Source of the DNA: Candidatus Endomicrobiellum devescovinae | Lineage (GTDB): Bacteria > Elusimicrobiota > Endomicrobiia > Endomicrobiales > Endomicrobiaceae | Reading direction: 5' to 3' | Assembly (NCBI GenBank): GCA_031267795.1 | Contig: JAIRYK010000007.1 | Location: forward strand, 1-43,813 | Length of the DNA: 43,813 nt | Part shown: positions 15,590 to 24,581 of the stretch, piece by piece | How positions within the stretch are numbered: the stretch's first letter is position 1 | How the letters are laid out: each line of letters begins with the position of its first letter | Notes under the pieces: model-generated | Database searches by the model: none | What the model was told of the DNA's origin: nothing | The model's input: the letters and a program-made list of their open reading frames with translations, nothing else | Translations under genes and position numbers: made by a program

Positions 15590-16885
15590 TTATTTTGATG
15601 CAATCGCCGCAATGCTTATAATTCCAAGCAAAGCCGCCAAATCTTTATCGTCAATCTCAAGTTTTATATAAGGCGTAACGGCTGTTTTATAAGAAATATC
15701 CTCAAGAGCAACTCCTGCATAAAGCCATTGCGTAATACCAATTCTCATTCCAGCATCAATAACAGGACCGTGCTTTTCTCTGACAAAGTCGTACACATTC
15801 AAGTGAACTTTAAATCTTCTGAATTCAGCCCAAATAGGCTCAAAGAGAGAATATCCGAAACCAACTCCAGCTTTTCCTCTTATAACTCCACCATATATTT
15901 CAGATTTTTCAGATCTAAAACCGAGCAATGCATCAAGCTTATTTATATTGTCTTTTTCAGAATCAGTTGCTGTACTATGGTCAGCTACATTTGAGACTCC
16001 GACATAATAGAATTTATTGTGGCTTGGCATTATGCTTATGCCGACATCGCTTCTAAATTTTTTATCTTTCATATCATATCTTCCGGTATAGTTCCAGCTT
16101 AACTGAAGTTTGTTAGCTTTACCTATAGTGTCCTTTAATCCTTTTACCGTTTCTTTTAAATCTTTACTCATTTGCTCGTCGTTTATAAGCGTAGAAACCA
16201 TACCGTTTCCATTACTTATGCGTTCTATCAAAGCATCTAGTTTTTCTGAAAGATCTCTGATTGACAACACTATTGCTCTTAAATCTTTTCTGTTTTCAGA
16301 AGAAATAGCTGCCACATCGCCAAAAAATTTATTTAAATTTTTTATTATTTTAGATACATTTTCGTTTTCAGAAGCAAGATTCTCCATAACATCTTTCAAA
16401 GAGTATATAGCATCGGCAAGGTTTTCCATCATATCACCGTATTGTTCATTATGCATTGCCTTATCTACCCTTGTTGAAATATTCTTAAGCATAGCCTCCA
16501 AACTTGAGGACTGCTCGGTAAAGATATAGTCACCATCTTTCAATTCCTCCACACTTGAATCACCCGGAGAAATCTCAATATATTTTGTCCCTATAACACC
16601 CATAGAAACAATTCTAGCTACACCGTTTCTATACAACTTTACATTTTTGTCTATTGACAATTTTAGCTTAGCTTGAGAATCTTCCAAAGAAATGCCTCTC
16701 AAAATACCTATGTCAACACCCGCTATTTTAACTTTAGCTTTTTTGGTAACTCCAGAAATATTGTCAAATTTAGCATAAACATTGTAAGTCTTTTTTAAAG
16801 AAAAACCTCCTGCAGCTATTATAGAAACAGCCATAGCGACAAGTCCCAAAAATATAAAAATTCCTAATCTCAATTGCTTACTCAT
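15590..16885 (-). CDS. MCE (MlaD-like) lipid-transport protein with long C-terminal beta-rich tail
   Basis: Substrate-binding component of an Mla-type phospholipid transporter, anchored in the inner membrane by residues 7-27. MCE domain at ~30-115 (VYAKFDNISGVTKKAKVKIA, then VDIGILRGISL, then GVIGTKYIEISPGD). A predicted coiled coil spans ~120-265. The last ~160 residues are alternating hydrophobic beta strands (YVGVSNVAD, LLGFRSEKSEIYGGV, GVGFGYSL) that look like an outer-membrane-barrel or barrel-like domain. At 431 residues it is more than twice E. coli MlaD. The ATG overlaps the mlaF stop by 4 nt. Confidence 0.88.
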   Translation of the reverse strand: MSKQLRLGIFIFLGLVAMAVSIIAAGGFSLKKTYNVYAKFDNISGVTKKAKVKIAGVDIGILRGISLEDSQAKLKLSIDKNVKLYRNGVARIVSMGVIGTKYIEISPGDSSVEELKDGDYIFTEQSSSLEAMLKNISTRVDKAMHNEQYGDMMENLADAIYSLKDVMENLASENENVSKIIKNLNKFFGDVAAISSENRKDLRAIVLSIRDLSEKLDALIERISNGNGMVSTLINDEQMSKDLKETVKGLKDTIGKANKLQLSWNYTGRYDMKDKKFRSDVGISIMPSHNKFYYVGVSNVADHSTATDSEKDNINKLDALLGFRSEKSEIYGGVIRGKAGVGFGYSLFEPIWAEFRRFKVHLNVYDFVREKHGPVIDAGMRIGITQWLYAGVALEDISYKTAVTPYIKLEIDDKDLAALLGIISIAAIASK

Positions 16886-17658
16886 ATTTTTTTTCTTTCC
16901 ATTTCAAAAGTTCTGTCAGTATGTATAGGTCCCTGACTTGAGCCTTCAACAAATTGTTTTACGTATTTATTTTTAGTACTGCGAACTTCGTCCGGCGTAC
17001 CGTTAAAAATAATATTGCCGCCGTAAAGCATCATTATTCTGTCGGCTATTTTATACGCTGAATTCATATCGTGTGTTACGACTATAGACGTAACATGCAA
17101 ATATTTTTTTAAATTTATTATAAGGTCGTTTATAACGTCAGACATTATTGGATCAAGACCAGTAGTAGGCTCATCGTATAAAATATATTCAGGCTGATAA
17201 GCTATAGCTCTTGCAAGACCAACTCTCTTCTTCATTCCACCTGAAAGCCCAGAAGGATTTAAATGTTCAACGTTTTCAAGACCTACCATAGAAAGGCACT
17301 GTTTTGTTCTTTGCTTTATTTCGTTCTTGCTAAGAGACGTAAGATTTTTTAAACCGAAAGCTACATTTTCAAAAATATTCAAAGAATCAAAAAGAGCAGA
17401 TTCTTGAAATACGTATCCTATTTTCTTGCGGGTTTCATGCAATTCCTCCAAGGAGCAGTTCGTTATGTTTACACCGTCAACTTCAATAAAGCCAGAATCA
17501 GGCTTTACAAGACCTATAATATTTTTCAATAAAATGCTTTTACCAACTCCTGAAGAGCCTATAATAACCAACGTCTCTCCTGAGCGAACATCCAAACTCA
17601 CCCCGTTCAACACTGTTTTAACGCCGAATCGTTTATAAATATTATCAACTTTTATCAT
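16882..17658 (-). CDS. mlaF: Mla-type ABC transporter ATPase
   Basis: A 258-residue ATPase that energises lipid movement through MlaE. Walker A GSSGVGKS at residues 34-41, signature LSGGMKKRVGLARAI near 138, Walker B ILYDEPTTGLDP near 160, and a switch histidine in VVTHDMNSA. The C-terminal extension after residue ~240 is short and basic. It is flanked by the permease (18 nt upstream) and the MCE protein (4-nt overlap), so the three form one transporter unit. No MlaB or MlaC homologue is adjacent. Confidence 0.93.
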   Translation of the reverse strand: MIKVDNIYKRFGVKTVLNGVSLDVRSGETLVIIGSSGVGKSILLKNIIGLVKPDSGFIEVDGVNITNCSLEELHETRKKIGYVFQESALFDSLNIFENVAFGLKNLTSLSKNEIKQRTKQCLSMVGLENVEHLNPSGLSGGMKKRVGLARAIAYQPEYILYDEPTTGLDPIMSDVINDLIINLKKYLHVTSIVVTHDMNSAYKIADRIMMLYGGNIIFNGTPDEVRSTKNKYVKQFVEGSSQGPIHTDRTFEMERKKI

Positions 17659-17676
17659 TTTGGCTTATTATACAAA

Positions 17677-18507
17677 TTATTTTATTCTCAAAGTTACAAG
17701 AAGCGCCGTCAAAAAGTAATCTGCTATCAAAATAAAAACCATTGATGTCATAACCGAACTTGTAGTCGCCTTACCGACTCCTTCAGCTCCGCCTTTAGTA
17801 TTAAACCCTTTATGGCAAGCGACTATTACAATAATTAACGCAAAGAAAAAAGATTTTATAAACCCGTGCAGAAAAGTACGAATAGTCATAAAATCCAAAG
17901 CTTCCGCCCAAAATGCATTTGAAGAAAGCGCCCAAGTGTTGGTTGAAAGAATCATACCGCCGTATATCCCTACTATATTTGAAATAATGGTAAGTATGGG
18001 AAGCATAAAAAAACATCCTAAAAATCTCGGTACAGCCAGATATTTTACAGGATCTGTTCCAAGCGTATATAAAGCATCTAGTTGTTCCGTAACTTTCATT
18101 GTTCCGATTTCAGCAGTAATCGCAGACCCAACTCTGCCTGTTACAACTATAGCGGTAAGAACAGGTCCCAATTCTATAGCCATGGCAAAGCCTGTTATAG
18201 TTCCTACATATACAGGCTCATTAAACATATTGCTTGTTGCCGAACCTACTTGAAGAGCCAAAACTATTCCCATAAAGAAAGACGTAAGCAATATTATCGG
18301 TAAAGAACTCCAACCGACCTCTACCATTTGCGTAACGGTATCTTTTGCCGAAATGCCCCCTTTGAATATATTTCCTATTGCTTCTTTCGTCATTTCAAAG
18401 GCTTTACCCAAACCTTCTAGAGACAAAAAAACAACGCCGAAAGAAGTATAACTTATCTTCTCGGCAAGCCGTTCAAATTTTAGTATTTTTCTTACACCTA
18501 TTTTCAT
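17677..18507 (-). CDS. mlaE: Mla-type ABC transporter permease
   Basis: Inner-membrane permease of the MlaE/DUF140 family with about five to six membrane spans and the family pattern 'ELGPVLTAIVVTGRVGSAITAE' region (ELGPVLTA, GRVGSAITAEIGTM, EQLDAL). The ATG at 18507 (276 residues) lies 11 nt after the alr stop and was preferred. The upstream ATG at 18558 would overlap alr by 40 nt and add an unlikely Cys-rich head. No strong ribosome-binding site is visible for either. Confidence 0.93.
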   Translation of the reverse strand: MKIGVRKILKFERLAEKISYTSFGVVFLSLEGLGKAFEMTKEAIGNIFKGGISAKDTVTQMVEVGWSSLPIILLTSFFMGIVLALQVGSATSNMFNEPVYVGTITGFAMAIELGPVLTAIVVTGRVGSAITAEIGTMKVTEQLDALYTLGTDPVKYLAVPRFLGCFFMLPILTIISNIVGIYGGMILSTNTWALSSNAFWAEALDFMTIRTFLHGFIKSFFFALIIVIVACHKGFNTKGGAEGVGKATTSSVMTSMVFILIADYFLTALLVTLRIK

Positions 18508-18518
18508 AATAATATAAT

Positions 18519-19688
18519 TTAAACTACAATTCTGGGAACACGCGAAGATATGGCGCATGTAACTTCATAGTTTATTGTGTCTTGAAGCTTTGCAAGCTCG
18601 TCTGTTTTTATCTGCTCCGATCTCTGTGTTCCTATAATAACCACTTCATCGCCAAGCGACACACCTTTTACGTCGCTGACATCTACCATAGTCATGTCCA
18701 TTGTAATTCTCCCGACAATAGGACAGCGCTTACCGCCGACCAAAACATCTCCTCTATTTGAAAGAAGTCTATTAAGTCCGTCGGCATAACCTACTGGCAA
18801 AGTGGCAATAATTGAAGTTTTGCTTGTAACAAAAGTTCTTCCGTAGCTTACGCTAAAACCCGCAGGGACTTTTTTTAGAAAAGTTATCTTTGTTTTCCAA
18901 GATAAAACGGGTTTAAGTTTTAAAAACCTATCAGAATGTTTAAAAGGGCTAAGTCCATAAAGGCTGATTCCCGGACGCACCATATCTAAATGAGATCTCT
19001 TGTATTTAAATAATGCCGCAGAGTTTGCTGAATGAGCAATAAATCTTAATCCTAAATTTACTTTGGCAAATTTAACTATTTTTGTAAAAGTATCTATTTG
19101 CATTTTTGTAAAAACAGGATCTGTGTCCGCAACGGCAAAATGCGTGTACATGCCCGTCATACGAACTTCAGAACTCTGAGCTATCTTTTGCAAAAGAGGA
19201 TATGCTGCTTCAGGCAATGCACCTATCCTTCCCATTCCAGTATCCACTTGCAGATGAAAATTTATTCTTTTATTAATTTTTACAGCTAATTCTTCCAATG
19301 CCATAAGTCCTGTTATTGTTGAAATAGTAGGAGTTAAAGAATGAGCTATGACAACTTGGAAATTTTCAAAAGGGAAAATATTGCCTAAAATTAAAATATT
19401 TGCCTTAATACCAGCTTCTCTTAACTGTATTCCTTCCTCAATAGAAGAAACTGCAAGCCATTGTAAACCTGCGGATTGAGCCTCTTTTGCAAGAGCTATT
19501 CCGCTATGACCATAAGCATTGGCTTTAACAACAGCCATTACTTTTGTGTCTTTTGCAAGATATTCTTTGATTTTTTTTAGATTGAAGTGAAAATCGCTTT
19601 TGTCAATTTCTACCCAGGTCGGTCTGAAAAACACTTTGGGTCTTTTACATGTTGCGGACGATGCCGCAGGGGGTGGTTGTTTTTTCAT
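18519..19688 (-). CDS. alr: alanine racemase
   Basis: PLP enzyme making D-alanine for peptidoglycan. The PLP lysine is Lys55 in VVKANAYGHS and the second catalytic base is Tyr282 in VSYGRTF. The TIM-barrel and C-terminal beta domain are complete (389 residues). A basic, Ala/Pro-rich N-terminal extension of ~20 residues precedes the barrel. The ATG overlaps the dnaB stop by 4 nt. It implies that the organism keeps a murein wall. Confidence 0.95.
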   Translation of the reverse strand: MKKQPPPAASSATCKRPKVFFRPTWVEIDKSDFHFNLKKIKEYLAKDTKVMAVVKANAYGHSGIALAKEAQSAGLQWLAVSSIEEGIQLREAGIKANILILGNIFPFENFQVVIAHSLTPTISTITGLMALEELAVKINKRINFHLQVDTGMGRIGALPEAAYPLLQKIAQSSEVRMTGMYTHFAVADTDPVFTKMQIDTFTKIVKFAKVNLGLRFIAHSANSAALFKYKRSHLDMVRPGISLYGLSPFKHSDRFLKLKPVLSWKTKITFLKKVPAGFSVSYGRTFVTSKTSIIATLPVGYADGLNRLLSNRGDVLVGGKRCPIVGRITMDMTMVDVSDVKGVSLGDEVVIIGTQRSEQIKTDELAKLQDTINYEVTCAISSRVPRIVV

Positions 19689-21055
19689 TGATAATCATCC
19701 TGTAATTTGGATTCGTCAGAGAACTTCGTGTACTCGCCTTCAAATATTAAATTGACGTCTCCCGTGGGTCCGTTTCTCTGCTTGCCTATTATTAAAGTGG
19801 CTTTTTTCTGTAAATCAGGGTCTTCTCTGTTGTAATATCCTTCTCTATAAAGCATCGCTACAACATCTGCATCCTGTTCAATAGCGCCAGAATCTCTCAG
19901 ATCCGAAAGTTGCGGTCTGCTGTCTTTTCTTCCCCTGTCTTCCGTTCTTCTTGACAACTGAGACAAAACTATTACAGGTATATCTAAGTCTTTAGCTAAA
20001 GCTTTAAGAGATCTGGAAATTTCCGACACTTCCTGCTGGCGCGATTCAAACTTGCGTCCTGAAGCACGTATAAACTGAATATAATCTATAATTACTAAAG
20101 CCAAAGGCGTGCCTTTAGCTTTAAGTTCCGTAGCGAGCTTTCTTGCTCTTGCTCTTAATTCCGTAATGCTTACATCTGAATCATCGTCAATAAAGATAGG
20201 AGCTTCCGCAATTTTGCCGGCGGCACTTGTAAGTCTTGGCCAGTCAGAACTGCTGTACTGTCCGTTTCTAAGTTTGCTGGCATTTACTCTAGCTAAAGAA
20301 GCCAAAAATCTTGCCATTAAAGCGTCTTGTTTCATTTCAAGCGAAAAAATAGCCACAGGCTTCTTTTGGTCTATAGCCACATGCTCGGCAATATTTAAAG
20401 CAAAAGCAGTTTTACCCATAGACGGACGAGCCGCCAAAATTATAAGTTCTGAAGGATGTAGTCCAGCGGTTTTAGCGTCTAAATCGGTAAAACCTGTTGC
20501 AAGTCCAGAAATATCTTTTGGGTTTGAATGCAGCTTTTCAAGTTTTTGGAGCATTGGCATAACAAGTTTGGAAACACTTGCAAAGCTTTTTTTACTTTTT
20601 CTCTGTGAAATATTAAATAAAGCCGCTTGCGATTTATCTAATATTTCCTCAGGGGAATTCTGCTCGTTAAACGCATCGGTAACTATTTCTGAACCTGTAT
20701 TTATAAGTTGTCTAGCTACTGATTTGTCTCTTATAATGTTGGCATAATGTTCAACATTAGCTGCAGTTTGCACGGAATTTATTAAGTTAGTAAGATAGCT
20801 TGCTCCGCCGACTTCGGCAAACAATCCATTTTTTTTCAAAGACTCGGCAACTGTAAACAAATCTACGGGTTGAGTTTCAATATATAAATCGTGGATTGCC
20901 AAAAAGATCTGTCTGTGGATTTCTTTATAAAAATCGCCATCATTAATTATGTCTATAACTTTCAAAATGGCTTCTTTTTCTATAAGCATTGCGCCTAAGA
21001 CAGCCATTTCTACGTCTATAGCCTGAGGTGGGACCTTCTCTATTATATTTGCCAT
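19685..21055 (-). CDS. dnaB: replicative DNA helicase DnaB
   Basis: Hexameric fork helicase. N-terminal primase-interacting domain (residues 8-110, EMAVLGAMLIEKEAI), linker, then RecA-like core with Walker A ARPSMGKTAF near 209-218, Walker B LVIIDYIQFI and the DnaB motif SQLSRRTEDR. Length 456 is typical. No intein. It follows rplI after 85 nt containing two hairpins and overlaps alr by 4 nt. rpsR-rplI-dnaB order is widely conserved. Confidence 0.97.
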   Translation of the reverse strand: MANIIEKVPPQAIDVEMAVLGAMLIEKEAILKVIDIINDGDFYKEIHRQIFLAIHDLYIETQPVDLFTVAESLKKNGLFAEVGGASYLTNLINSVQTAANVEHYANIIRDKSVARQLINTGSEIVTDAFNEQNSPEEILDKSQAALFNISQRKSKKSFASVSKLVMPMLQKLEKLHSNPKDISGLATGFTDLDAKTAGLHPSELIILAARPSMGKTAFALNIAEHVAIDQKKPVAIFSLEMKQDALMARFLASLARVNASKLRNGQYSSSDWPRLTSAAGKIAEAPIFIDDDSDVSITELRARARKLATELKAKGTPLALVIIDYIQFIRASGRKFESRQQEVSEISRSLKALAKDLDIPVIVLSQLSRRTEDRGRKDSRPQLSDLRDSGAIEQDADVVAMLYREGYYNREDPDLQKKATLIIGKQRNGPTGDVNLIFEGEYTKFSDESKLQDDYQ

Positions 21056-21076
21056 TTAAATATGCCAGTTATTTTT

Positions 21077-21125
21077 GAACTTCTTTTAAGTTCGGTCGGA
21101 AGAACCAAACAGCTCCACCGACCGA
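21077..21125 (-). other. two intercistronic hairpins between rplI and dnaB
   Basis: A perfect 8-bp stem, TCGGTCGG with CCGACCGA (21092-21099 and 21118-21125), has an 18-nt loop. It is followed on the minus strand by a 6-bp stem GAACTT/AAGTTC (21077-21093). Neither has a U-tract, so simple termination is unlikely. They may set an RNA processing or stability boundary between ribosomal-protein genes and dnaB. Confidence 0.5.
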
Positions 21126-21140
21126 TGTTATTTGACAATA

Positions 21141-21590
21141 TTACTCTTTTTCGCCTATTACGGCAAGCTTTACTTTTACCACGACTTCAGGATGAAGCCT
21201 AACATTTACTTCATAATTCCCAACTTCTTTTATATTGTCGGAAAGAAGAATATCGCGTTTGTTGACTTCAAAACCTTTTTCTTCAAAAATTTTTGAAAGA
21301 TTTGCAGGCGTCACAGAACCGAAAATCTTGCCATTTTCGCCTATTTTAACTTTAACGGTAAATTCAACCGCTTCCATCTTGGAAGCAATTTCCTTTGCCG
21401 CTGAAATTATTTCTTCTCTTTGTTTCTCAAGTTTTACTCTCTCTCTTTCCCAAATCTTGAGATTTGCAGGAGTAGCTTCCATAGCCAGATTTTGCGGAAC
21501 AAGATAATTCCTAGCAAATCCGGGCGAGACTTCTTTAACCTCGCCTTGACGTCCGACGTTAGTAATATCGGACCTTAATATAACTTTCAT
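21141..21590 (-). CDS. rplI: 50S ribosomal protein bL9
   Basis: 149 residues with the L9 N-terminal RNA-binding signature (MKVILRSDITNVGRQGEVKE, then PGFARNYLVPQ), the long central helix and the C-terminal domain ending KVKLAVIGE. GGAGG lies 6 nt before the ATG. It follows rpsR after 41 nt. Confidence 0.96.
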   Translation of the reverse strand: MKVILRSDITNVGRQGEVKEVSPGFARNYLVPQNLAMEATPANLKIWERERVKLEKQREEIISAAKEIASKMEAVEFTVKVKIGENGKIFGSVTPANLSKIFEEKGFEVNKRDILLSDNIKEVGNYEVNVRLHPEVVVKVKLAVIGEKE

Positions 21591-21631
21591 TTTTTCCTCC
21601 GGAACTTATCTAAATCCGTTTCACGCAAAAA

Positions 21632-21934
21632 TTAGTTTGACGTAAAAGGCAAAAGGGCAAGCATTCTTGCTCTTTTGATAGCCATGTCAAGCTCTCTCTG
21701 GTGCTTAGCACATGTGCCAGTTATGCGTCCTGAAAGAATTTTTCCTTTTTCAGTTACAAATGCGCGCAACAGACTTATGTTCTTATAATCTATTTCCACT
21801 TTATCAGTGCAAAAACGGCAAACTTTTCTTCTGATAGGTCCACCCTTTTTAAACTTTCCTCCGGGACGTCCCTGACCTTCTGCTTGCGCTACTTGAGGTC
21901 TAGACTGTCCTGCAGGCTTTTTTATAAATGCCAT
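21632..21934 (-). CDS. rpsR: 30S ribosomal protein bS18
   Basis: 100 residues; the conserved core starts near residue 36 ([36 protein letters not shown]). It is longer than the ~75-residue E. coli protein because of a Gly/Gln/Lys-rich N-terminal tail. The cysteines (CRFC..C) of the zinc-binding form are partly kept. GGAGG precedes the ATG. Located between ssb and rplI as in many bacteria. Confidence 0.95.
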   Translation of the reverse strand: MAFIKKPAGQSRPQVAQAEGQGRPGGKFKKGGPIRRKVCRFCTDKVEIDYKNISLLRAFVTEKGKILSGRITGTCAKHQRELDMAIKRARMLALLPFTSN

Positions 21935-21951
21935 ATTTTTCCTCCAACCGT

Positions 21952-22419
21952 TTAAAACGGTATGTCTTCATCGCCATCTCCGCCGATACCGTCATATTGA
22001 TCGGACGACGCGTTAATACTATCTGCAGGCTTTGCGCCTATAGCAGCATTGTCCTGTCTTGCTACAGAAAGAATCTGAACCCTAGAAGCCACAGCTTCCA
22101 AACGGCTTCTTTTTGTTCCATCGGTTCCTTCCCATTTGTTAGTCTGAAGCCTACCTTCAACATGCACAGGTGAGCCTTTTTTCAAACGCTCGCCGCACCT
22201 TTCGGCTTGTTCTCCCCAAACAATAACTGGAACAAACGTCGGATCAGCATCTTTCCACTCGCCAGTAACAGAATCTTTGATTCTTCTGCTTATAGCTATG
22301 TCAAATGAACAAACAGCCTTACCTGTTCCGGTACGCCTCAACTCTGGATCTCTAGTAAGCCTGCCAACCATAATAACGCTGTTTTGCTCTGGCAGGCGAA
22401 TATTATTTTGCTGTGTCAT
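21952..22419 (-). CDS. ssb: single-stranded DNA-binding protein
   Basis: 155 residues: an OB-fold domain ([16 protein letters not shown], then [13 protein letters not shown]) and a flexible tail ending in the acidic partner-binding tip DEDIPF. Start at ATG with CGGAGG upstream; it overlaps the rpsF end by 17 nt, indicating coupled translation. Confidence 0.96.
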   Translation of the reverse strand: MTQQNNIRLPEQNSVIMVGRLTRDPELRRTGTGKAVCSFDIAISRRIKDSVTGEWKDADPTFVPVIVWGEQAERCGERLKKGSPVHVEGRLQTNKWEGTDGTKRSRLEAVASRVQILSVARQDNAAIGAKPADSINASSDQYDGIGGDGDEDIPF

Positions 22420-22771
22420 TTTTTACCTCCGTCGCCGGATTTTCTACAGTCTGCTCGGGCTGCACGGCAGGCTTTTTAGAAACTTTTTTCTTCTCAACTT
22501 TAACAGTAAGAAATCTTATTACTGAATCATTAAATTTGAAAAAACTTTCAAGAGAGCCAACCATAGAACCCTCTCCGCTAAGTTCCATATAAACATAACT
22601 TCCTTCGCGGAATTTGTTAATAGGATAAGCGAGCTTCTTTTTGCCAAGCTGTTGAACTGTTTTAACGGTTCCTTTTGCCGCTTCAATTGTTTTTACTACT
22701 TTTGCGGTGAGTTCTTCTACTTTGTCAGCAGGGAGTTCAGGGGAAGCGATAAACGTGCTTTCGTAATTCAT
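22403..22771 (-). CDS. rpsF: 30S ribosomal protein bS6
   Basis: 122 residues. The S6 fold is clear (NYESTFIASPELPADKVEEL, then KKLAYPINKFREGSYVYMEL), followed by a Lys-rich tail. GGAGGTG precedes the ATG. First gene of the operon, with its own promoter and a ~85-nt structured leader. Confidence 0.96.
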   Translation of the reverse strand: MNYESTFIASPELPADKVEELTAKVVKTIEAAKGTVKTVQQLGKKKLAYPINKFREGSYVYMELSGEGSMVGSLESFFKFNDSVIRFLTVKVEKKKVSKKPAVQPEQTVENPATEVKNDTAK

Positions 22772-22796
22772 TTTTTACACCTCCTTTTTGGAATTT

Positions 22797-22847
22797 CCCA
22801 AAGAGCACAGAGCTCAAGGGTTTAGCCTTACGCAAAAAGCCGTAAAG
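22797..22847 (-). promoter_or_regulatory. structured 5' leader of rpsF (candidate r-protein autoregulation element)
   Basis: Two hairpins occur in the transcribed leader: TTACG/CGTAA with an 8-nt loop (22828-22845), and CCC-TT-GAGC closing a TCTGT loop with GCTC-TTT-GGG (22797-22820). Many bacteria have an S6:S18-binding leader motif here. I can see structure, but did not confirm the conserved CCG/GGC pattern of that motif. Confidence 0.35.
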
Positions 22848-22860
22848 CAAAGTAAGAGAT

Positions 22861-22888
22861 ATTATACAAAATTAATATCTGATTTCAA
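22861..22888 (-). promoter_or_regulatory. sigma-70 promoter of the rpsF-radA operon
   Basis: Minus strand: TTGAAA (22883-22888), a 16-nt spacer, then a perfect TATAAT (22861-22866). Predicted start near 22854, giving a leader of about 84 nt. Confidence 0.65.
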
Positions 22889-22947
22889 TATGATCAGCGA
22901 CAAAGTCCACTAAGAAATATTACCTCTTAAACCCAACTGAGCTTTTT

Positions 22948-24534
22948 TTAACGCCTTACAAGAGGCGCTTGGAAGGGTTTTAAGGAAAGTATTTCGTATT
23001 TGCTCTTGGAAGTTTGGTTTAAGAAGTCAACTATAGTTTTTTTGCCCATATTTTCGGATACAACTATAGCTTGGAATCCCCACTTCACAGGATTTCCCCT
23101 AATATATTTGGTTGGTATAGACACTGAATTGTCATTTACGGCAAGGTTAGAAATAATTGATGCTCCGTCAACAGAATATTTATACAAAATCGCTTTATCT
23201 TTATATATCCTCAACGCATATTCCCAGCCTGAGTCTGCAACTAAAAATCCGCTTACTCCATATATAAAAGAAGAACCGCCCATTCCTGAGATACCATTTA
23301 AGTCTATATAAAAATCTACGAAAGAAACTTCTTCATTCCAACCCACCCCATTAAAAGACAAGTTTATTTTTATTACGTTGCCTTTTGACGCAATCTGAAC
23401 AAGTCTTAACAAACCTTCGTTGTATATTGAAACTCCTCCAGAAATAATTTCAACCGAAGTTTGTACGCTTGAAGCATTTGCTGTATTTTGCATATCAACG
23501 CTTGGCGCTGTCTGCTTATCAATATTTTTGCTGTCCTGCAAGCCTTTTGTTTGCAGCCCCAAAAGACGGTAAATATTATTGTACGCCGCATCAAACATTC
23601 TTCTTCCGGAAATGCTATCCGAAGACACTCCATTTAATACATCTTGCCCGCACAAATAAACAAGCTCATTTTGAGCATTTGAGTATATTGTTTTGCTAAA
23701 AGAAGAAGAATCTGCATAATTGCTAAGAGACTTAGCAGCTGATTGAAGTTTTTCATCAATATCGGGATTTAAAATAACTTTTTCAAAAAATATATCTTTT
23801 TGCTGTAACATATTATTTTTAACTTTGGCAATATATAAAGGTGTAGCAGGCTTTATATACTTGCTAGCGTCAAAAAGCCTTATTATATATTCCATAAATT
23901 TAACGTTTTGCAAATGTTTTTTTGTAAGCAAAACAGGAATTATCTCTTCGCTCTTGGACTCAAGCCATTTCATAACTTCTTGCTGACTATAAGGAAAACT
24001 TTTATATAAAGAAAAAGCTGCAATACCATCAACGTAGTATGCGCCACAAACATTCCCTTCTATATTATCAACATTAACCCAATACAAGCCTAAATCTGAA
24101 AAGTAATAAAGAAGCTCATGGGACATTTTTGCCGAACTTAAAAACATTCCAAAATTTTCTTTGTTGCTGTTATTTACAAATAACGATAAATTATCTGAAA
24201 TATAATTTTCAAAAATGCCATTTTTATTATATTTTTTCTTAAAATTTGCATTTGAAACTTCTGCAAGAAGAGGCAAAATAGGCTCAGGGTCAAGAGAAAG
24301 TGCAAGCTCAATTTTGCCAACTGAAATAAGCTCTTCTAAACTTTCAGTGATTGATGCTCTGGAATCCTGAGGGACAACCATACAAAAGCGGTTGGATAAA
24401 GCTATTTTGTCTATTACTACACTTGATATATCCGATGTCTCGGCAAAAAAAACTATATGCCTGCTTTCAGCGCTAAAAGAAGTCAGACTTAAAAACAAAA
24501 GCATTCCTGCAAAAAAAGCTCTCTTCGTGTTCAT
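22948..24534 (-). CDS. secreted protein, GH57-like N-terminus and glucodextranase-type C-terminal module
   Basis: 528 residues with an N-terminal signal peptide (MNTKRAFFAGMLLFLSLTSF, cut after FSA). Residues ~25-330 distantly resemble the GH57/deacetylase-like barrel: 'ELALSLDPEPILPLL' matches the opening of such domains, but I cannot point to catalytic acids. Residues ~355-515 match the beta-sandwich carbohydrate-binding module of glucodextranase-like enzymes (VDFYIDLNGISGMGGSSF, then SGWEYALRIYKDKAILY). Likely a periplasmic or surface glycan-acting or glycan-binding protein. It lies 47 nt after the RND gene on the same strand. Confidence 0.6.
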   Translation of the reverse strand: MNTKRAFFAGMLLFLSLTSFSAESRHIVFFAETSDISSVVIDKIALSNRFCMVVPQDSRASITESLEELISVGKIELALSLDPEPILPLLAEVSNANFKKKYNKNGIFENYISDNLSLFVNNSNKENFGMFLSSAKMSHELLYYFSDLGLYWVNVDNIEGNVCGAYYVDGIAAFSLYKSFPYSQQEVMKWLESKSEEIIPVLLTKKHLQNVKFMEYIIRLFDASKYIKPATPLYIAKVKNNMLQQKDIFFEKVILNPDIDEKLQSAAKSLSNYADSSSFSKTIYSNAQNELVYLCGQDVLNGVSSDSISGRRMFDAAYNNIYRLLGLQTKGLQDSKNIDKQTAPSVDMQNTANASSVQTSVEIISGGVSIYNEGLLRLVQIASKGNVIKINLSFNGVGWNEEVSFVDFYIDLNGISGMGGSSFIYGVSGFLVADSGWEYALRIYKDKAILYKYSVDGASIISNLAVNDNSVSIPTKYIRGNPVKWGFQAIVVSENMGKKTIVDFLNQTSKSKYEILSLKPFQAPLVRR

Positions 24535-24581
24535 AGTGGCTTATTATATCAAAAGTCTTCAATATGAGCTAATTTTAAATG

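Noticed and set aside
20109-20747. Plus-strand ORF of 212 residues
   Set aside because: Antisense shadow of dnaB, whose motifs are unmistakable.
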